A stretch of DNA of 64,000 bases from Branchiostoma floridae (taxonomy: Eukaryota; Chordata; Leptocardii; Amphioxiformes; Branchiostomatidae), in contig NC_049993.1 of NCBI RefSeq assembly GCF_000003815.2, forward strand, positions 14,253,338 through 14,317,337, in the 5' to 3' direction. The notes under the pieces were generated by a model. It was given only the letters and a program-made list of their open reading frames with translations. It had not been told where the DNA came from and searched no databases. The position numbers and the translations under genes were made by a program. Below are positions 1 to 11,171 of this stretch, one piece after another (within the stretch, counting starts at the first letter, position 1; every line of letters starts with the position of its first letter).

Positions 1-104
1 AATCTGGATAGGATTACATACATAGAATCTACTTGCGGATGATCTAAGTAGAGTAGCCAAAGTCAAAATATTAATGCGATGCTACTGCGGTATCTGGTAC
101 TTCT

Positions 105-295
105 GCAACTGTAGTCAGTGGCTCACCTCCCTAACATACACTTCTACGAGTATGATTATTACGCTACAACACAACAAGTTTGCCTATATCGTCTATCTGA
201 CCATCCCCAAAGAAGAACATAATTATTTTTTCCTGAAATTAGGCCAAAATTAATGAACGCACTGATGTCATACATAATATTTACTTGCTGTAGCC
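105..295 (-). mobile_element. Harbinger-type MITE, one half only
   Basis: This segment matches one half of the MITE family seen complete at 32707-33094. It holds the sub-terminal block with cttctgcaac, a CAACACAAC stretch and a run resembling GACCATCCC, and ends in ttgctgtagcc, a mutated form of the family terminus TTGCTGTGGCC. The other half and its terminus are missing, so it is a truncated, immobile copy. It is oriented like the 32707 copy, with the intact end on the right. It has no coding capacity. Confidence 0.6.
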
Positions 296-1816
296 ATAGC
301 CTATTCACCCGATCCAGGAACACCCTATCTAGAGAACAGCTTGCCGTATCGTCACAGCATTGATTCATTTCACACAAGAATGAGATTAATGGTCATTGCT
401 TAATCGATTGGTGAACTGGAAAACGTTACAGAATCAAATTTACTTCATCATTCAGGGTGAACTTCAAACGTAAGTGGATCACGTAAGGGAATGGCTTGGT
501 TACGTATAACTCAATTGCAAGAACGGCACAACAACAAAATAAATTGCAATTTAGAAATACCGCCATATGCCGAGTCATTTAGTGACATTTTCAGTTCCTT
601 TTAAGAGCCGATTAAATCCTTGATAGACTGTATATCTGCCTGCTTCTCTGAGTTACGTTCAAGGAATTGGCTCGATATTGCTTTGTAGTGTTTTATTTTA
701 TTTTTTAAATATGATTTTAATGAAGAGCACTGCGATGAAAATTAAACATTTTACACTTATTTAGATAATCAAGCAATCGCGGAATGCAGTAATAACGGTT
801 ACTATTTGAAAGGCGTTTTTAACGAGATCTATATGTATTAAATTTGCTATTATACGGCTACCACATTCTTAGTCATTCACCCTACTTAGTCACACACGTA
901 TAGTTTTGACATCAGCGATTGCTACTTGCTATGGCCAATCTATGAACGTTTACGAAAAATTCTATATTCTCAATGTACTCTTCTATCTCTCCGACCAGAT
1001 GAAAACTTCACACAATTTGATATGGAGTAATTACGACAAAAAAGTTAATGCCATAAAAACTATATCATTTCGCATTATCAGTTCGCGAAATCCATGTTTA
1101 ATTCACCCATTTTTCGAAGCTGGTTGCCAGCTACCCGTAATGAAGTTCACAACAGAGATTTAAAACGAGGGCTCGAGCTTAGCATACCTTTTGCCAGACA
1201 TGATAGGTACAGAAACAGTGCTATTCCATACTTGTCCACACTCTTAAATACTGATTTATAGCCTGTTTATAGCCACATGACTACTACATGGAATCTTGAT
1301 TACTGCTCATGTAAGCCTTTGTGTGCAGCAATTATTGTTAAATATGTTATATTGTATATATTAAGATGCTTTTAAGACTAAAACTAACTTAATTCAGCCA
1401 GTTTTACAGCATTGTATGAAAGGCTGCAACGTTGTTTTAGTATGTCCATGTATGTATGTTTGTTTGAATAAACCATTGATCATACGGCAACTACACTCTT
1501 ACTTATTTACAAATAGTTTGGAATATTAGTGATTACCTCTTGCAGTGGTCAGTTCACCAAACACTACTATATACTGCTATCTCTCGAATCGGACTGAAAG
1601 CACCAGATGTTGTACATATGTAGTTAAATGCATTTTAGAAGGGGTCATAAGTATCAGAAAGTATATGTCACCCCCCGTCTCGTCTTTCATGCAAAAATCC
1701 CCCGTCGCGTCTTTCATGCAAAAATGTATATTTTTGGCTTGAACGGGTGCTTTAACCAAAAGACCTAAGGCTTGGTGCAGTGGCGCCTATAACATATCTA
1801 CGTAAGACCTAATGCC
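296..1816. other. AT-rich sequence, no gene recognised
   Basis: I see no convincing coding exon, RNA gene or complete repeat here. Near 1665-1725 a block of about 27 bases (cccccgtc, then cgtctttcatgcaaaaat) occurs twice in tandem. The open frames present are short and of unremarkable composition. Confidence 0.5.
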
Positions 1817-1916
1817 NNNNNNNNNNNNNNNNNNNNNNNNNNNNNNNNNNNNNNNNNNNNNNNNNNNNNNNNNNNNNNNNNNNNNNNNNNNNNNNNNNNN
1901 NNNNNNNNNNNNNNNN
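1817..1916. other. Assembly gap (100 N)
   Basis: Exactly 100 undetermined bases, the usual placeholder for a gap of unknown size. Anything spanning it, including short minus-strand frames that run through it, is meaningless. Confidence 0.99.
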
Positions 1917-4480
1917 ATGTCGTAAAGTGTCGTAAACGGCTGGTGCGTAAATTTGGGCATAAAGATTGCCACTGTCGTTCTTCTATTCTGGGTATCTGAT
2001 GCATTAAATACACCCCGGGGTGGTCGATTTTTAACAGAAAGCACTCTACTGTACGATGTTTTTGCAACATTTTAAAGATTATGACAGTATACCATCATAT
2101 AACATATAAAGCCCTTATAAACAAATAAACAAATAAATCTTACAGCCTTACTCGTAACCCCTTGATAACCAAAGATATATTTGTTTGTTGTGTGCCAGAA
2201 TAATAGTATTGCGTCTTATATTCATCGAGAACAACATCCAAAATAGTTACAATGGATATCATTGGAGCAATGTATTTTCCTTATTCTTTTCTTGTTAAGT
2301 GTTTTAAAAATATTTATTGCATTGCAAATGAACATAAAATAAGTCATACATAGCAACAGAAATTATTACATAATGAAAATAGAGATAGAAGACAATAACT
2401 GGAACAAACGTAAACAGATAGAAACACAAACCACGCTTAATTGACGATAAAGTTATCCTACAGTTTAAAAACAATAATTAGTATTTGGAGCACTGTGTCG
2501 ACAGGTGCGTTCCTTGTTAAGATGAAAACAAAAGTCTTTGATGATAAAAATGACTCATTATACTGATTGGTACTTTAATGTGATTAATATCCCATCACGT
2601 CGCATGTGTCCCGCGATTACTACGCTTCCGCAAAGATTAATATTTCCATATTGATAACGTAGTAATTACTTCGCAGAGGCAGATGCTGGGGAACAGAATT
2701 GTGATTATTGCGATGTGACTTGACATATTGGAATAGATTAACGCGATAGACACGTCCTATCTCTCAATTGGTAAAGAACTCGTCACGGTCATTTCATTAT
2801 TTGATATTACGATTTTCGAAGGGTTTCCTACATTTTCTACTATCTAAGATTGTTACTTCTTTGATAAATATGTGTTTTGAATGTGTCTGTGTTTCCAGAT
2901 ATTTTAGGAAATAAAAGGGGGGCCCTAGATGGATTGCGTATGTGGGTAGGACTTATGAAAAGAAAGACAGTGTTTGGACCTTTTTGTGGCTCTCATTGTC
3001 ACGGCAGCAATTTATTTTATATCATTTGACTTGTATAAGTTATGGCTTTGATTTTTTTTATCAACGGGCAGCTTGTAATGTCATGACGCAGTGGTATAGG
3101 TCTGGGACTCTTGTTTTGGAACTGCAGGGGAGTCTTTGTTTAAGTCTTTCAAATGGTATAACTGAAGGACGGATTTGTGTGTTCTGTTTTTCTATTGTTT
3201 ATCGATTTTATGGGTTTTATCCGGTTTCAGTCACAAAGACTGTTAGGTAGACTACGAAATTTTGAGACTTATGTGTCCACCGTTATTAACCTATACAATA
3301 GTCTACAGAAAAATACTTAAAAAATGTGTTACCGAAATACTCTTGAAAAGTTAAATTCTCTCAAAGTGTGAACTATGGCACTCTGCTGCTCCAGTCCCTA
3401 GACATGTGCTCCAACCTGATAGAGAGACACCCACAGAGTGGCGGTCATGGCGGGAAAATTGCTAATTTGCATAAAAGCCAGACATAGTGCTTGTTATTTC
3501 GCAAGAGGTGGATCACCATGACTGCCTGTTGCTCCTGACCTATGGTACTCTAGACTAGTGGATCAGCTGGCGAAAACTGAAAATTCGTGCGCCCGGGGCA
3601 CACCGTCATGGCGACCACATGGCTTCATCTGGAATATATTGTTAACTTCCAACTAGAAGCTTTAAGCAATATTTCCATAAAAAGAGGGAAACGTTATATG
3701 TAGTTACCTTTTTCCATTAAAAAATACGGACAGTTTCGTATTTCGCGTGAGTTAAGAAAAACAAAACAGGATAAGTCATGTTCTGCTCTTACAAGCGAGA
3801 AGAAAACAAATCTATATGATATACATAACATGTCCACAAGCTTCTTTTCTGTATTTATATGTACAAGCTGTTTTGTGAGCGTGCGTGTGTTCTGTAAGTA
3901 GTAAAGTGTGTAAAAAGGTTACTAAATATAAAGTTATCCATACATAGTATTTTTTTTTTAAATTTACAAACCGTAAATTATTTTTGTCAACTGATGCAAA
4001 CATTTTCCAATTTTGACATATACTAAAACTCTCTAAGACCTATTGTACATAACACTGTTTCTGGATATTTCTTTTCATTAAGGAAAACAAAGTTCGGCAG
4101 TAACTTTTCAAGCAGAAATCTACGATGATTTTTGCAATATATCTTCCTATAAATTATATTGATTTATCAATGATTATAATGAATACAATATATGCATATC
4201 AATCTATCTTCATCACATCAATCTGATATATAGTTACAATCACACAGTTATCATCAATTACCATGAACATTTTACCAAGTACAGCCAAAGTATGCAGTTC
4301 CGATGTAACATACAGCGCGGAATGATTCGTTAATGGAATCCGATAGGTAAAATCTCTCACTACGTGATGAGGCATTCCAATCCATGAAAACTCCGCAAAA
4401 AACGGTAACTTTATTGCCTCACAATCTCTATCCAATTTACGACTCATCATTAATCTCCTTTAGAATCGAACATTATACCC
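1917..4480. other. Unique AT-rich sequence, no gene recognised
   Basis: No recognisable gene. Near 2616-2666 there is a 9-bp inverted repeat (ATTACTACG and CGTAGTAAT). Near 3085-3130 a tRNA-like stretch (cgcagtggtataggtctggg) could be the head of an old SINE, but it lacks a good box B. The 3360-3640 segment is less AT-rich but matches nothing I know. A minus-strand frame of 83 codons at 4199-4450 is open but unrecognised and without supporting features. Confidence 0.45.
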
Positions 4481-4636
4481 CCAAATCATCCGTCGCCGTC
4501 AAGGCGCTAGGTGCGTGAGGGACACAGCCGGCCAATCACAGCTATCTATCATCATGTTCTGTAATTTAATTAGCTTATGGTTCCGGGAAGAACAAGCCAT
4601 TTGTAAACCATTTACACGTGTCGAGACTTGATTTCC

Positions 4637-4886
4637 AGGACAATTACTCTGATGACCCTTTGGGTCAAGGCTGACTGTGTCCGGCCGTTCCATTGGCTAT
4701 TATTATAGAACGTTGCATTGTAAGGACGAATAAGGTACATTGTTACATTGTTAATTCCAGGAACAATAAGTTACATTGTTCCTGGAAAATTACTCTGATG
4801 ACCCCCAGGCCAAAACTGGCTGTTTCCGTTCCATTGGCTACTACTATAGAACGCTTCATTGCAAGACGAATAAGTTACTTTGTTAT
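4637..4886 (+). repeat. Direct duplication of ~105 bp with a central hairpin
   Basis: The block at about 4637-4743 is repeated in diverged form at about 4782-4886. Both copies share attactctgatgaccc, ttccattggct and a run reading tatagaacg, then cattg, then a gacgaataag tail. Between them, 4755-4787 is a perfect 13-bp inverted repeat (TTCCAGGAACAAT and ATTGTTCCTGGAA) with a 7-base loop. Confidence 0.7.
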
Positions 4887-5269
4887 ATTTAAGTAAGAAA
4901 GGCATTCTCACAATGTGTACGATGTGTGAAACAATTGCTCAAATTCTTATCGTAGAATGCTTAAAATCCTTCGTAAACAAATGAAAGAAGAAGAAAAACT
5001 CCAGTAAAAAAATAATGAAAGAAAAAATGGGAGAAATACAGATGATGTCAAATTGTTAATAGTTATTTCGTGTTCGGTTGGTTATCATTGAAGTAATTCA
5101 ACGATAAGATAAAAGGAATAAAATATAAAACGGTAAATGCTCCTGAAGCACTTATGATAGAAATATATCATAAAATGATAGAAATCATCCGTGAATAGTT
5201 TTATCAGGTCGGTATGCAATATGTGTCGCTGCTTACAGATTCGGTCACGATCGCAGTGGTATATATGAA

Positions 5270-5376
5270 CAGTCACGCATATTGCTACAGTACCATGTGA
5301 ACCAGTCAGAATTGCCATGAGGAAGGTGACAGTGACCTAAACGTCGGTGAGAATAAAGTTTTGACTTCGTAAAAAT
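5270..5376 (+). mobile_element. Penelope-like element 3' remnant
   Basis: In the frame ending at the TAA near 5372 the plus strand reads HEEGDSDLNVGENKVLTS, then stop. This resembles the short tail after the GIY-YIG domain of Penelope-like retroelements. A related stretch occurs on the minus strand at 48811-48889. The upstream part is interrupted by a stop, so this is a 5'-truncated relic. The family name is from memory and only moderately secure. Confidence 0.45.
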
Positions 5377-5990
5377 CACAATTTCTAGCGTTTGACGTAG
5401 TCATTAGCGTGAAATTACGTTTCTGCAGTAACACAGTTATGTTTGAGTTGTGTGCAGGTGAAGAGTTATACACAGGTGAAGACTAATGAGGGAGTGGCAC
5501 CCAGGTGTGCGAGTGCAGACAATGGATAAAGGAAGGTGACAAGCTGAGAGCTTCATTCGAGGTCGCTCCTGCTACAGCCTAATGTCGTATCGTCTCTTTT
5601 TTGCAATTATGATTTAGCAACAATACCCAGAGAAGGCAGTTGTTTTGCTATGGGCTCTGGTGTACGTCCCCTTTTTCGGGGCCTTCAAACACCGGCAAAC
5701 AACCTAGTCAGAATATATTGTTCACTGTATTGTTGTTCTCGTTCTACTAGTAAGCTTAATTGTTGTGCCATGCACAAATGCCAAAGTTTAATTGTGCTTA
5801 TAACATATTTGGTGGGTATTTTCGGCAATGTTGATGTTGTTCTGTTTGGTGAAAATGTGTTTTGGGCAGAAGTGTTTTGGTCAATGCAACTGTTTTCAAG
5901 TGCCTGCATATTTTTTACAAAATTCCTGTCGCTGCTCATGCATAATCTGAACCATGAACGTGCTTATTGGTTAAGGCAACCATGAGGCTA
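5377..5990 (+). repeat. Duplicated block, copy 1 (tRNA-Ser cluster)
   Basis: This block matches 7936-8480 in the same orientation. Shared landmarks in order are tttctagcgtttgacgta, cacaggtgaagactaatgag, ggagtggca, caggtgtgcgagtg, ctgctacagcct, cccagagaagg, tttaattgtgctta and tgttgttctgtttggt. A serine tRNA lies just downstream of each copy, on opposite strands. The copies are clearly diverged by substitutions and small indels. Open frames inside it show no recognisable protein. Confidence 0.8.
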
Positions 5991-6117
5991 TAATGAGGAT
6001 AATTGTTATTTAATCTCTGTTGATGAATGACTAAGATTAGAGAGAAATGTCCATTTGAAAGTTGAGTTATAGCGTTTGAAGAACGGGACTCAGCACTACA
6101 AACCAAAATGTATCTGA

Positions 6118-6199
6118 GTTGTCGTGGCCGAGTGGTTAAGGCGATGGACTAGAAATCCATTGGGCTCTGCCCGCGCAGGTTCGAATCCTGCCGACAACG
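6118..6199 (+). tRNA. tRNA-Ser(AGA)
   Basis: An 82-nt class II tRNA gene. The acceptor arms GTTGTCG (6118-6124) and CGACAAC (6192-6198) pair fully, with a G discriminator at 6199. The D region carries box A TGGCCGAGTGG and the T arm carries box B GGTTCGAATCC. The anticodon loop CTAGAAA places AGA at 6151-6153. The long variable arm (gggctctgccc) is diagnostic of serine. No intron and no encoded CCA, as in eukaryotes. A T-rich Pol III terminator follows within a few bases. It is identical to the copy at 9203-9284, including a few bases of 5' flank (tgtatctga). Confidence 0.97.
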
Positions 6200-6212
6200 A
6201 TTTCTTTTTTCA
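6200..6212 (+). terminator. Pol III terminator of tRNA-Ser
   Basis: A T run (tttcttttttc) immediately follows the tRNA, the standard RNA polymerase III stop signal. Confidence 0.8.
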
Positions 6213-7935
6213 AACTTTCATAATTCTATCAATTGTTCAAAATCAAAGGCGTCATATTTGTTGCATTGACTTCGCCTTGCCCATGGCTCGCAACATGGTT
6301 TTCCCTATTGCAGCATTGCCAGAAGAAGTTAAGATTTTTTCAAGGCTAGGATTCAAGGTCTTCTGTATCTCAGTGGAGGACTGGTTCATTCTTCTCAAAA
6401 TGAAATTTAAGGCCCTTGTTGATCCTCGAATTCACGCAGGAGCCTTGAGTGTGCTAAAATTCAATATACGATCGCAGGCGTTGTAGAGTAGATGTAATAC
6501 AAACAACTCTTGTAAAATACCACGGAGGACCTTTGGGAAGCTGTTCAGGCCAAGAGAAATTTATAGCGTTTTTAGACGTGATTGAGTTCATCGCTGTTAC
6601 GGTCGCCATTTTGATGTCCCTTTATGCAGTTCAATGAGTTTTGATTATTTCGAGGACGTTCTCAAACTCACAAATGAATATCTACAGTTCGAAGATTGGA
6701 CTAGCGGGACAATACTAAAAAAACATGCGGACGAAGCAAAAGAAAATATACTTAGCATGAAAGTTCATCTGTGTAGGCAAATGATATTACTTAGCTCACA
6801 GGAGTTGACACGAATTTTATAACGGAAATGGCCCATCTGTTGCAGATTTCAGGACGTCGTAACGTTTAGGTATGTGGCTAAATGGTAGGGTTTTACGTGC
6901 CAGATAACATGTGTCGCCCCCCCGTCACCGTTTAATGTTGGAAGGTGACCTGGAATTTACACAACCTCCTGCACTTTACTTACAACGAAAATCTTTTCTA
7001 AATCTAGGATTCAACTTTGAAACGGAGTGTCCACAAACTATGTTAACTATGACCATTGAATGCAAAAAGGGACCACGACAGACAACACACCAACATGACA
7101 GCCAACGCTTTCCTGCCTTGTTGACACAGAGAGTGAGTCAAAACACCCTTTCTGTCTGGTGCATATACCTCTACTGTTTTACGTATTGTACTTTTGAAGC
7201 CATTCTACTTACAGTTGAGCTTCATACATGTCTTGGACAGTTGATTTGGTATCTTAGAAGGATACTGTCACAATTACTTACAACAATCCGTCAAACCCGA
7301 ATCTATCATTCAGGAAACAACGTTAAAGTAGGTTGATTATTCACAGGAGTCTGCCTGATGACCTCATCCGTAGTTGTGGTTGCAGGTCATGTTGTTGCGA
7401 TGAGGGACATCTTCAACATGGTTGACCTTTCCAAGGCACCCAGATGTTTTCTACACAATAGCAACTTGATTGGGCTAAACGACAACCTGTCCAGATGGTA
7501 CCATAAGGATTCATTAATGTTGACAGGCATTGCTTTCTGATACCGAAACCTTGACATTTTGGTGCCCTCAGAGGAAATTTAAAGGCAGGAGAGCCTAGAT
7601 TTGTCGTAATGGTTGTCCTCCCATTGCTTGCTATCAGTTACTGTCGCGACGTCGACTTAACTTCCGGAAAATTCCTTCTGTGTGTGTGTGGAATAAGTTA
7701 TTTTTGTACGAAAACAACATTCGGTAACTACATGCAGTTTGTATGTTTTGAAATGGCGCTTACTTTCTGTAATTTCCTGGAATGTTATTTGCCTTACCTT
7801 GTTTTTTTTCGTCATGAAACGACAGCACACAACTCTATTGCGCGTCTTACACAATTTCTATATCGATAAAGCCGACAGGTGATGACCGCCATTTTGGTGT
7901 CATCATTTGCATTTCAATGGATTGTCGCTCATGAG
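6213..7935. other. Spacer between tRNA genes, unrecognised
   Basis: No confident gene. The first tRNA creates a false 120-codon frame that runs on through 6486. Segments at 6280-6490, 6911-7336 and 7358-7540 are open for 60-140 codons but match nothing I know. At 6595-6650 and 7878-7930 a diverged pair shares cgccatttt and a tgcatttcaatg-like run, so the local duplication that copied the tRNA flanks may extend here. Confidence 0.4.
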
Positions 7936-8480
7936 AAATTAAAATTTCTAGAGTTTGACGTATTCATTAGCGTGGTGAAGTGAAGTGCAGGTGAAGTGTT
8001 GTACACAGGTGAAGACTAATGAGGGAGTGGCATCCAGGTGTGCGAGTGTAGACAAAGGATAAGAGGAATTGACAAGCTGACAGTTTCCTTCAAGGTCGCT
8101 TCTGCTACAGCCTACTGTCTTTTTTGCAATTGTGATTTATCATGAAAACCCAGAGAAGGAAGTTGTTTTCCTATAGGCTCTGGTGTGCGTCCCCTATTTT
8201 TTGGCCTTCAAACACCATGCAAGGTTTATTTAGGGGTTGCGTAGCCGGCAAGCAACCTAGTCAGAAAACAAATTGTTTATTGTATTGTTGTATCAGACGC
8301 TGTTCTCATTGTAATTTCAAGTAAGCTTATTGTGCCTTGCACAAATGTCAAGGTTTAATTGTGCTTATATAATTGGTCGGTATTTTTGGCAATGTTTTAT
8401 GTTGTTCTGTTTGGTAAAATTGTAAGGTGCAGTCAATTGGCAGAAGAGTTTTTTAAATTGATTTTGGTCTTCTCTTTCTG
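7936..8480 (+). repeat. Duplicated block, copy 2 (tRNA-Ser cluster)
   Basis: The partner of 5377-5990, with the same landmarks in the same order. It differs by small indels, for example an added tatttaggggttgcgtagcc-type insertion near 8225-8245. It lies directly upstream of the minus-strand tRNA-Ser(GCT). Confidence 0.8.
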
Positions 8481-8579
8481 CCAAATAAATTCTGAAAAGA
8501 ATCCTAGATTAAGAGGCCTCATCAAATTGTTTAAATTATAGCAGCTTGCGAAGTTGACAGTTTTTTTGGTACAATTGCT

Positions 8580-8585
8580 AAAAAA
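8580..8585 (-). terminator. Pol III terminator of tRNA-Ser(GCT)
   Basis: On the minus strand a run of six T follows the tRNA after a short AT spacer. This is a typical Pol III terminator. Confidence 0.75.
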
Positions 8586-8591
8586 TGTTAT

Positions 8592-8673
8592 CGACGAGGA
8601 TGGGATTCGAACCCACGCGTGCAGAGCACAATGGATTAGCAGTCCATCGCCTTAACCACTCGGCCACCTCGTC
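8592..8673 (-). tRNA. tRNA-Ser(GCT)
   Basis: An 82-nt class II tRNA on the minus strand. The acceptor strands GACGAGG and CCTCGTC pair fully, with a G discriminator. Box A is TGGCCGAGTGG and box B is GGTTCGAATCC. The anticodon loop CTGCTAA gives GCT (plus-strand agc at 8638-8640), decoding AGC and AGU. The variable arm is long, as expected for serine. Its D and anticodon stems are nearly the same as in the two flanking AGA genes, which suggests a common origin, but it lies on the opposite strand and decodes the other serine codon box. Confidence 0.97.
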
Positions 8674-8954
8674 CTGTTATAAAGGTGTTAACCGGACACC
8701 TGTTTATGGATATCTATTAGCAATAAAAAATACCACTACAGCGGTAGCTTGTCTCCAGCTACCAGCTTGTGGGTATATTTTCAAACGTGCTTAGAGAAGA
8801 GGAGAGCAATGTAGATAGGGTATGATAATGCAATGGACTTGTATTGATAAATATTTGTTGTTCTCAATCAGTTATATATACGTACATAGGAATGAAAGCT
8901 CTCTTTGTCGATGAGTTACATAAATTGTGATGTCAACCCTCGGAAATTATGTTC

Positions 8955-9078
8955 GGCTATATATCTTTTGTCGTCATCAGTAAAGTGACCGACTTTCTTA
9001 ACCTACTTTGAATTCTTTGATTCAAGGAGTTGAAGACGGAAAGTCTATATCTGCCCCCGTCTCGGTTCAAGGTAGACA
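8955..9078 (-). mobile_element. Penelope-like GIY-YIG end fragment
   Basis: On the minus strand this reads LNRDGGRYRLSVFNSLNQ, then about twenty more open residues ending TLLMTTKDI and a stop near 8960. The NRDGG-R-Y-L-P/S core followed by a hydrophobic stretch is the end of the GIY-YIG endonuclease domain typical of Penelope-like retroelements. A second example lies at 52440-52640. Only this C-terminal piece is present, so it is a 5'-truncated relic. Confidence 0.6.
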
Positions 9079-9202
9079 GAATGATTGCAAATTGCATATA
9101 CCGAAGTGATTGAGAAAAATCGAAAGAAAATGTGTTGAAAGTATTAGTTAATCGGAAGTTGTTAGAGAACGGCTAGTCTACAGGATAGTAGACTGTATCT
9201 GA

Positions 9203-9284
9203 GTTGTCGTGGCCGAGTGGTTAAGGCGATGGACTAGAAATCCATTGGGCTCTGCCCGCGCAGGTTCGAATCCTGCCGACAACG
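9203..9284 (+). tRNA. tRNA-Ser(AGA), second copy
   Basis: Identical over all 82 nt to 6118-6199: acceptor GTTGTCG/CGACAAC, anticodon AGA at 9236-9238, long variable arm, box A and box B intact, T run (tttgttttt) just downstream. Identity of the mature sequence despite diverged flanks suggests either a recent copy or gene conversion and selection. Confidence 0.97.
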
Positions 9285-10656
9285 ATTTGTTTTTGCATGT
9301 CCGAATACAGCAATCTGTAAATTGTGAATCACTTTGCCTCGTCAAGCAATTCGTTGTCCGGCAATTTTACTTGCCACTCTTGCAAGGCCAATCAAAATTA
9401 TTGTTCTAAACCCATTTCATATAACAACTTTATATGAAATGGGTATGAACAACAAAATATAACACGTATATTTGTGACAGTCTACATGTTTGAGTAAAGG
9501 CGAAAAAGAAAAATAGAGATTTTGTATTTAGAAAGTGTGAAGAGCAAGGGAAGATTCTGCCGATCGAGCATTTGCTCCAAACAACCCTTTGGAAACTTTG
9601 ATTTTAAACAAACAAACAAACAAACAAACACACAAACAAATGTAATGCTTGCCGTCAGATCATCAGTCAGGACCAAGCCATGCTGAAATGAAATATATAC
9701 ATATATATATCATCATCGCAGAAGTAAGGCGTATACTTCCAAAGCTTAGATAAACTTGCAACCTTGCAGCCCATTCGCAATTCGAAACAGAAAGGCCGAA
9801 ATGGTCAAGACAAAATAAGGAAAATTGGGAGGGTAAAGCATCATCTTTATTGTTTATATATAGCCACATTTTATCAACGATCCCTTTAGGAAACGTTACA
9901 AATGATTTAAACAGCTACCCGTTTCCATGCATTAAATCATTTCACACCTATGACAAACTGGATAGAAGCCAAATCCCAAAGTGTGTAAATCACCTTTTCT
10001 TGGACCGGTCATCCACTCTCCCTCGGGCTTGTCTGCACCCCAGGTAGCTAGTGGACAACACCGAGGATCAATAGTTGGACTACGTATGGCTACTTTGATA
10101 TCGAACCATCAACAAAACATCTTGGTCCCACAGGCTTTGTTATAACGGCATTTCCCCCCATTAATAACATCCCCGTGATCTAACCCGATAATTCACAAAG
10201 GTACTCTCTAACCTTTTGTTAGTACTTTGTTGATGGATCTCGTGGTCCTTCCTTGCCAACTTAGATGCACCGAGACACGTTACATTGGCCAGACAAAAAG
10301 GTGCAAGTTGAATACTGAGGCATTTTTTCTAAAGTCAAATGCTATTGAATCATCGTGTAAAATTCTCACGACATCCAATCTTTAACCATCGATTAAACCA
10401 TTCGTAAACTTATTTCGAAGCATGCATTTGAATTATGATTTGTGTCCTTAAATATAAGATTACGTACAATGAAAATGAGTAATGATTGTGTGCTTGATTT
10501 GTAATACCAAATTCGTAGTTGATAGTTGTGTGTATGTATATCATATCAAGACTACAAGATTTACTATACAATAATACATTTTACATTCCAGATCTTGTAT
10601 CTGATGCATTTGATATTATTGGTGTGTTTTGTTCCGAGGCGTTGAACCCAAATATC
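9285..10656. other. Non-genic, with a hairpin and an (AAAC)n tract
   Basis: 9410-9444 is a perfect 14-bp inverted repeat (ACCCATTTCATATA and its complement) with a 7-base loop. 9604-9640 is an (AAAC)n simple repeat. No coding sequence is recognised; the rest is AT-rich. Confidence 0.5.
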
Positions 10657-11171
10657 TCACCGGTGTATATTAAAGTATAAATGTAATAATCTACATATGA
10701 AAAATAAGAATAATGGCTTGTGCAATTGCATTTCTATTGTAGATAATACGAAGCAGTTTGAAGTAATTCCTCTTTTGTTTGATTCAATAATTCCATCGCA
10801 ATGCTTTTCTATGGTTGCTGCACACCCTGAGATACAAATATCTGGACCATAGCCCAATGGTGGTCCATCTGTCCATGAAACTTTATATCCTTTCGTTTGC
10901 ACCGCATTCCGAAGGGCAGAGACGAATGCCTAATTTGGAGGCAAACTAGGAGATGAACTGCGAAATTTCCTCTCATTGACAGACGTGTCGGCAGGATAGA
11001 TGTCCCCTGTCACTTTTGAGAGATAGTCCTGCAGCACTTTGCTGCTAGGTACGGCCCACTAGGTAGAAATGCGTAAAACAATCCATCAATGCTCTATGGA
11101 CATTGACGGGAGACTCATCATGTAAATCAGCTTTGATGAACTTGACTGCCATCTGATACGTCTGAAGACCA
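10657..11171 (-). pseudogene. Broken coding relic, unrecognised protein
   Basis: The minus strand keeps a coding-like reading across two frames. From a possible splice acceptor (ttgttttag) next to 11171 it reads SGLQTYQMAVKFIKADLHDE and on to MDCFTHFYLVGR. A one-base shift near 11050 then leads into VPSSKVLQDYLSKVTGDIYP and on to an in-frame stop (LPPN-stop) near 10930. After that stop the same frame stays open: AFVSALRNAVQTKGYKVSWT, a GYGP stretch, and a cysteine pair in ICISGCAA. One frameshift plus one stop suggests a decayed exon or retrocopy; assembly error is an alternative. I do not recognise the family, and the last ~35 residues before 10657 may simply be read-through. Confidence 0.4.

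Noticed and set aside
1787-2070. Minus-strand frames of 85-90 codons
   Set aside because: They run through the 100-N gap.
6124-6486. 120-codon frame starting MAEWLRRWTRNPLG
   Set aside because: Its N-terminus is translation of the tRNA-Ser gene; the same start appears at the second tRNA copy with a different continuation.
8585-8794. 69-codon plus-strand frame
   Set aside because: Antisense translation of tRNA-Ser(GCT).
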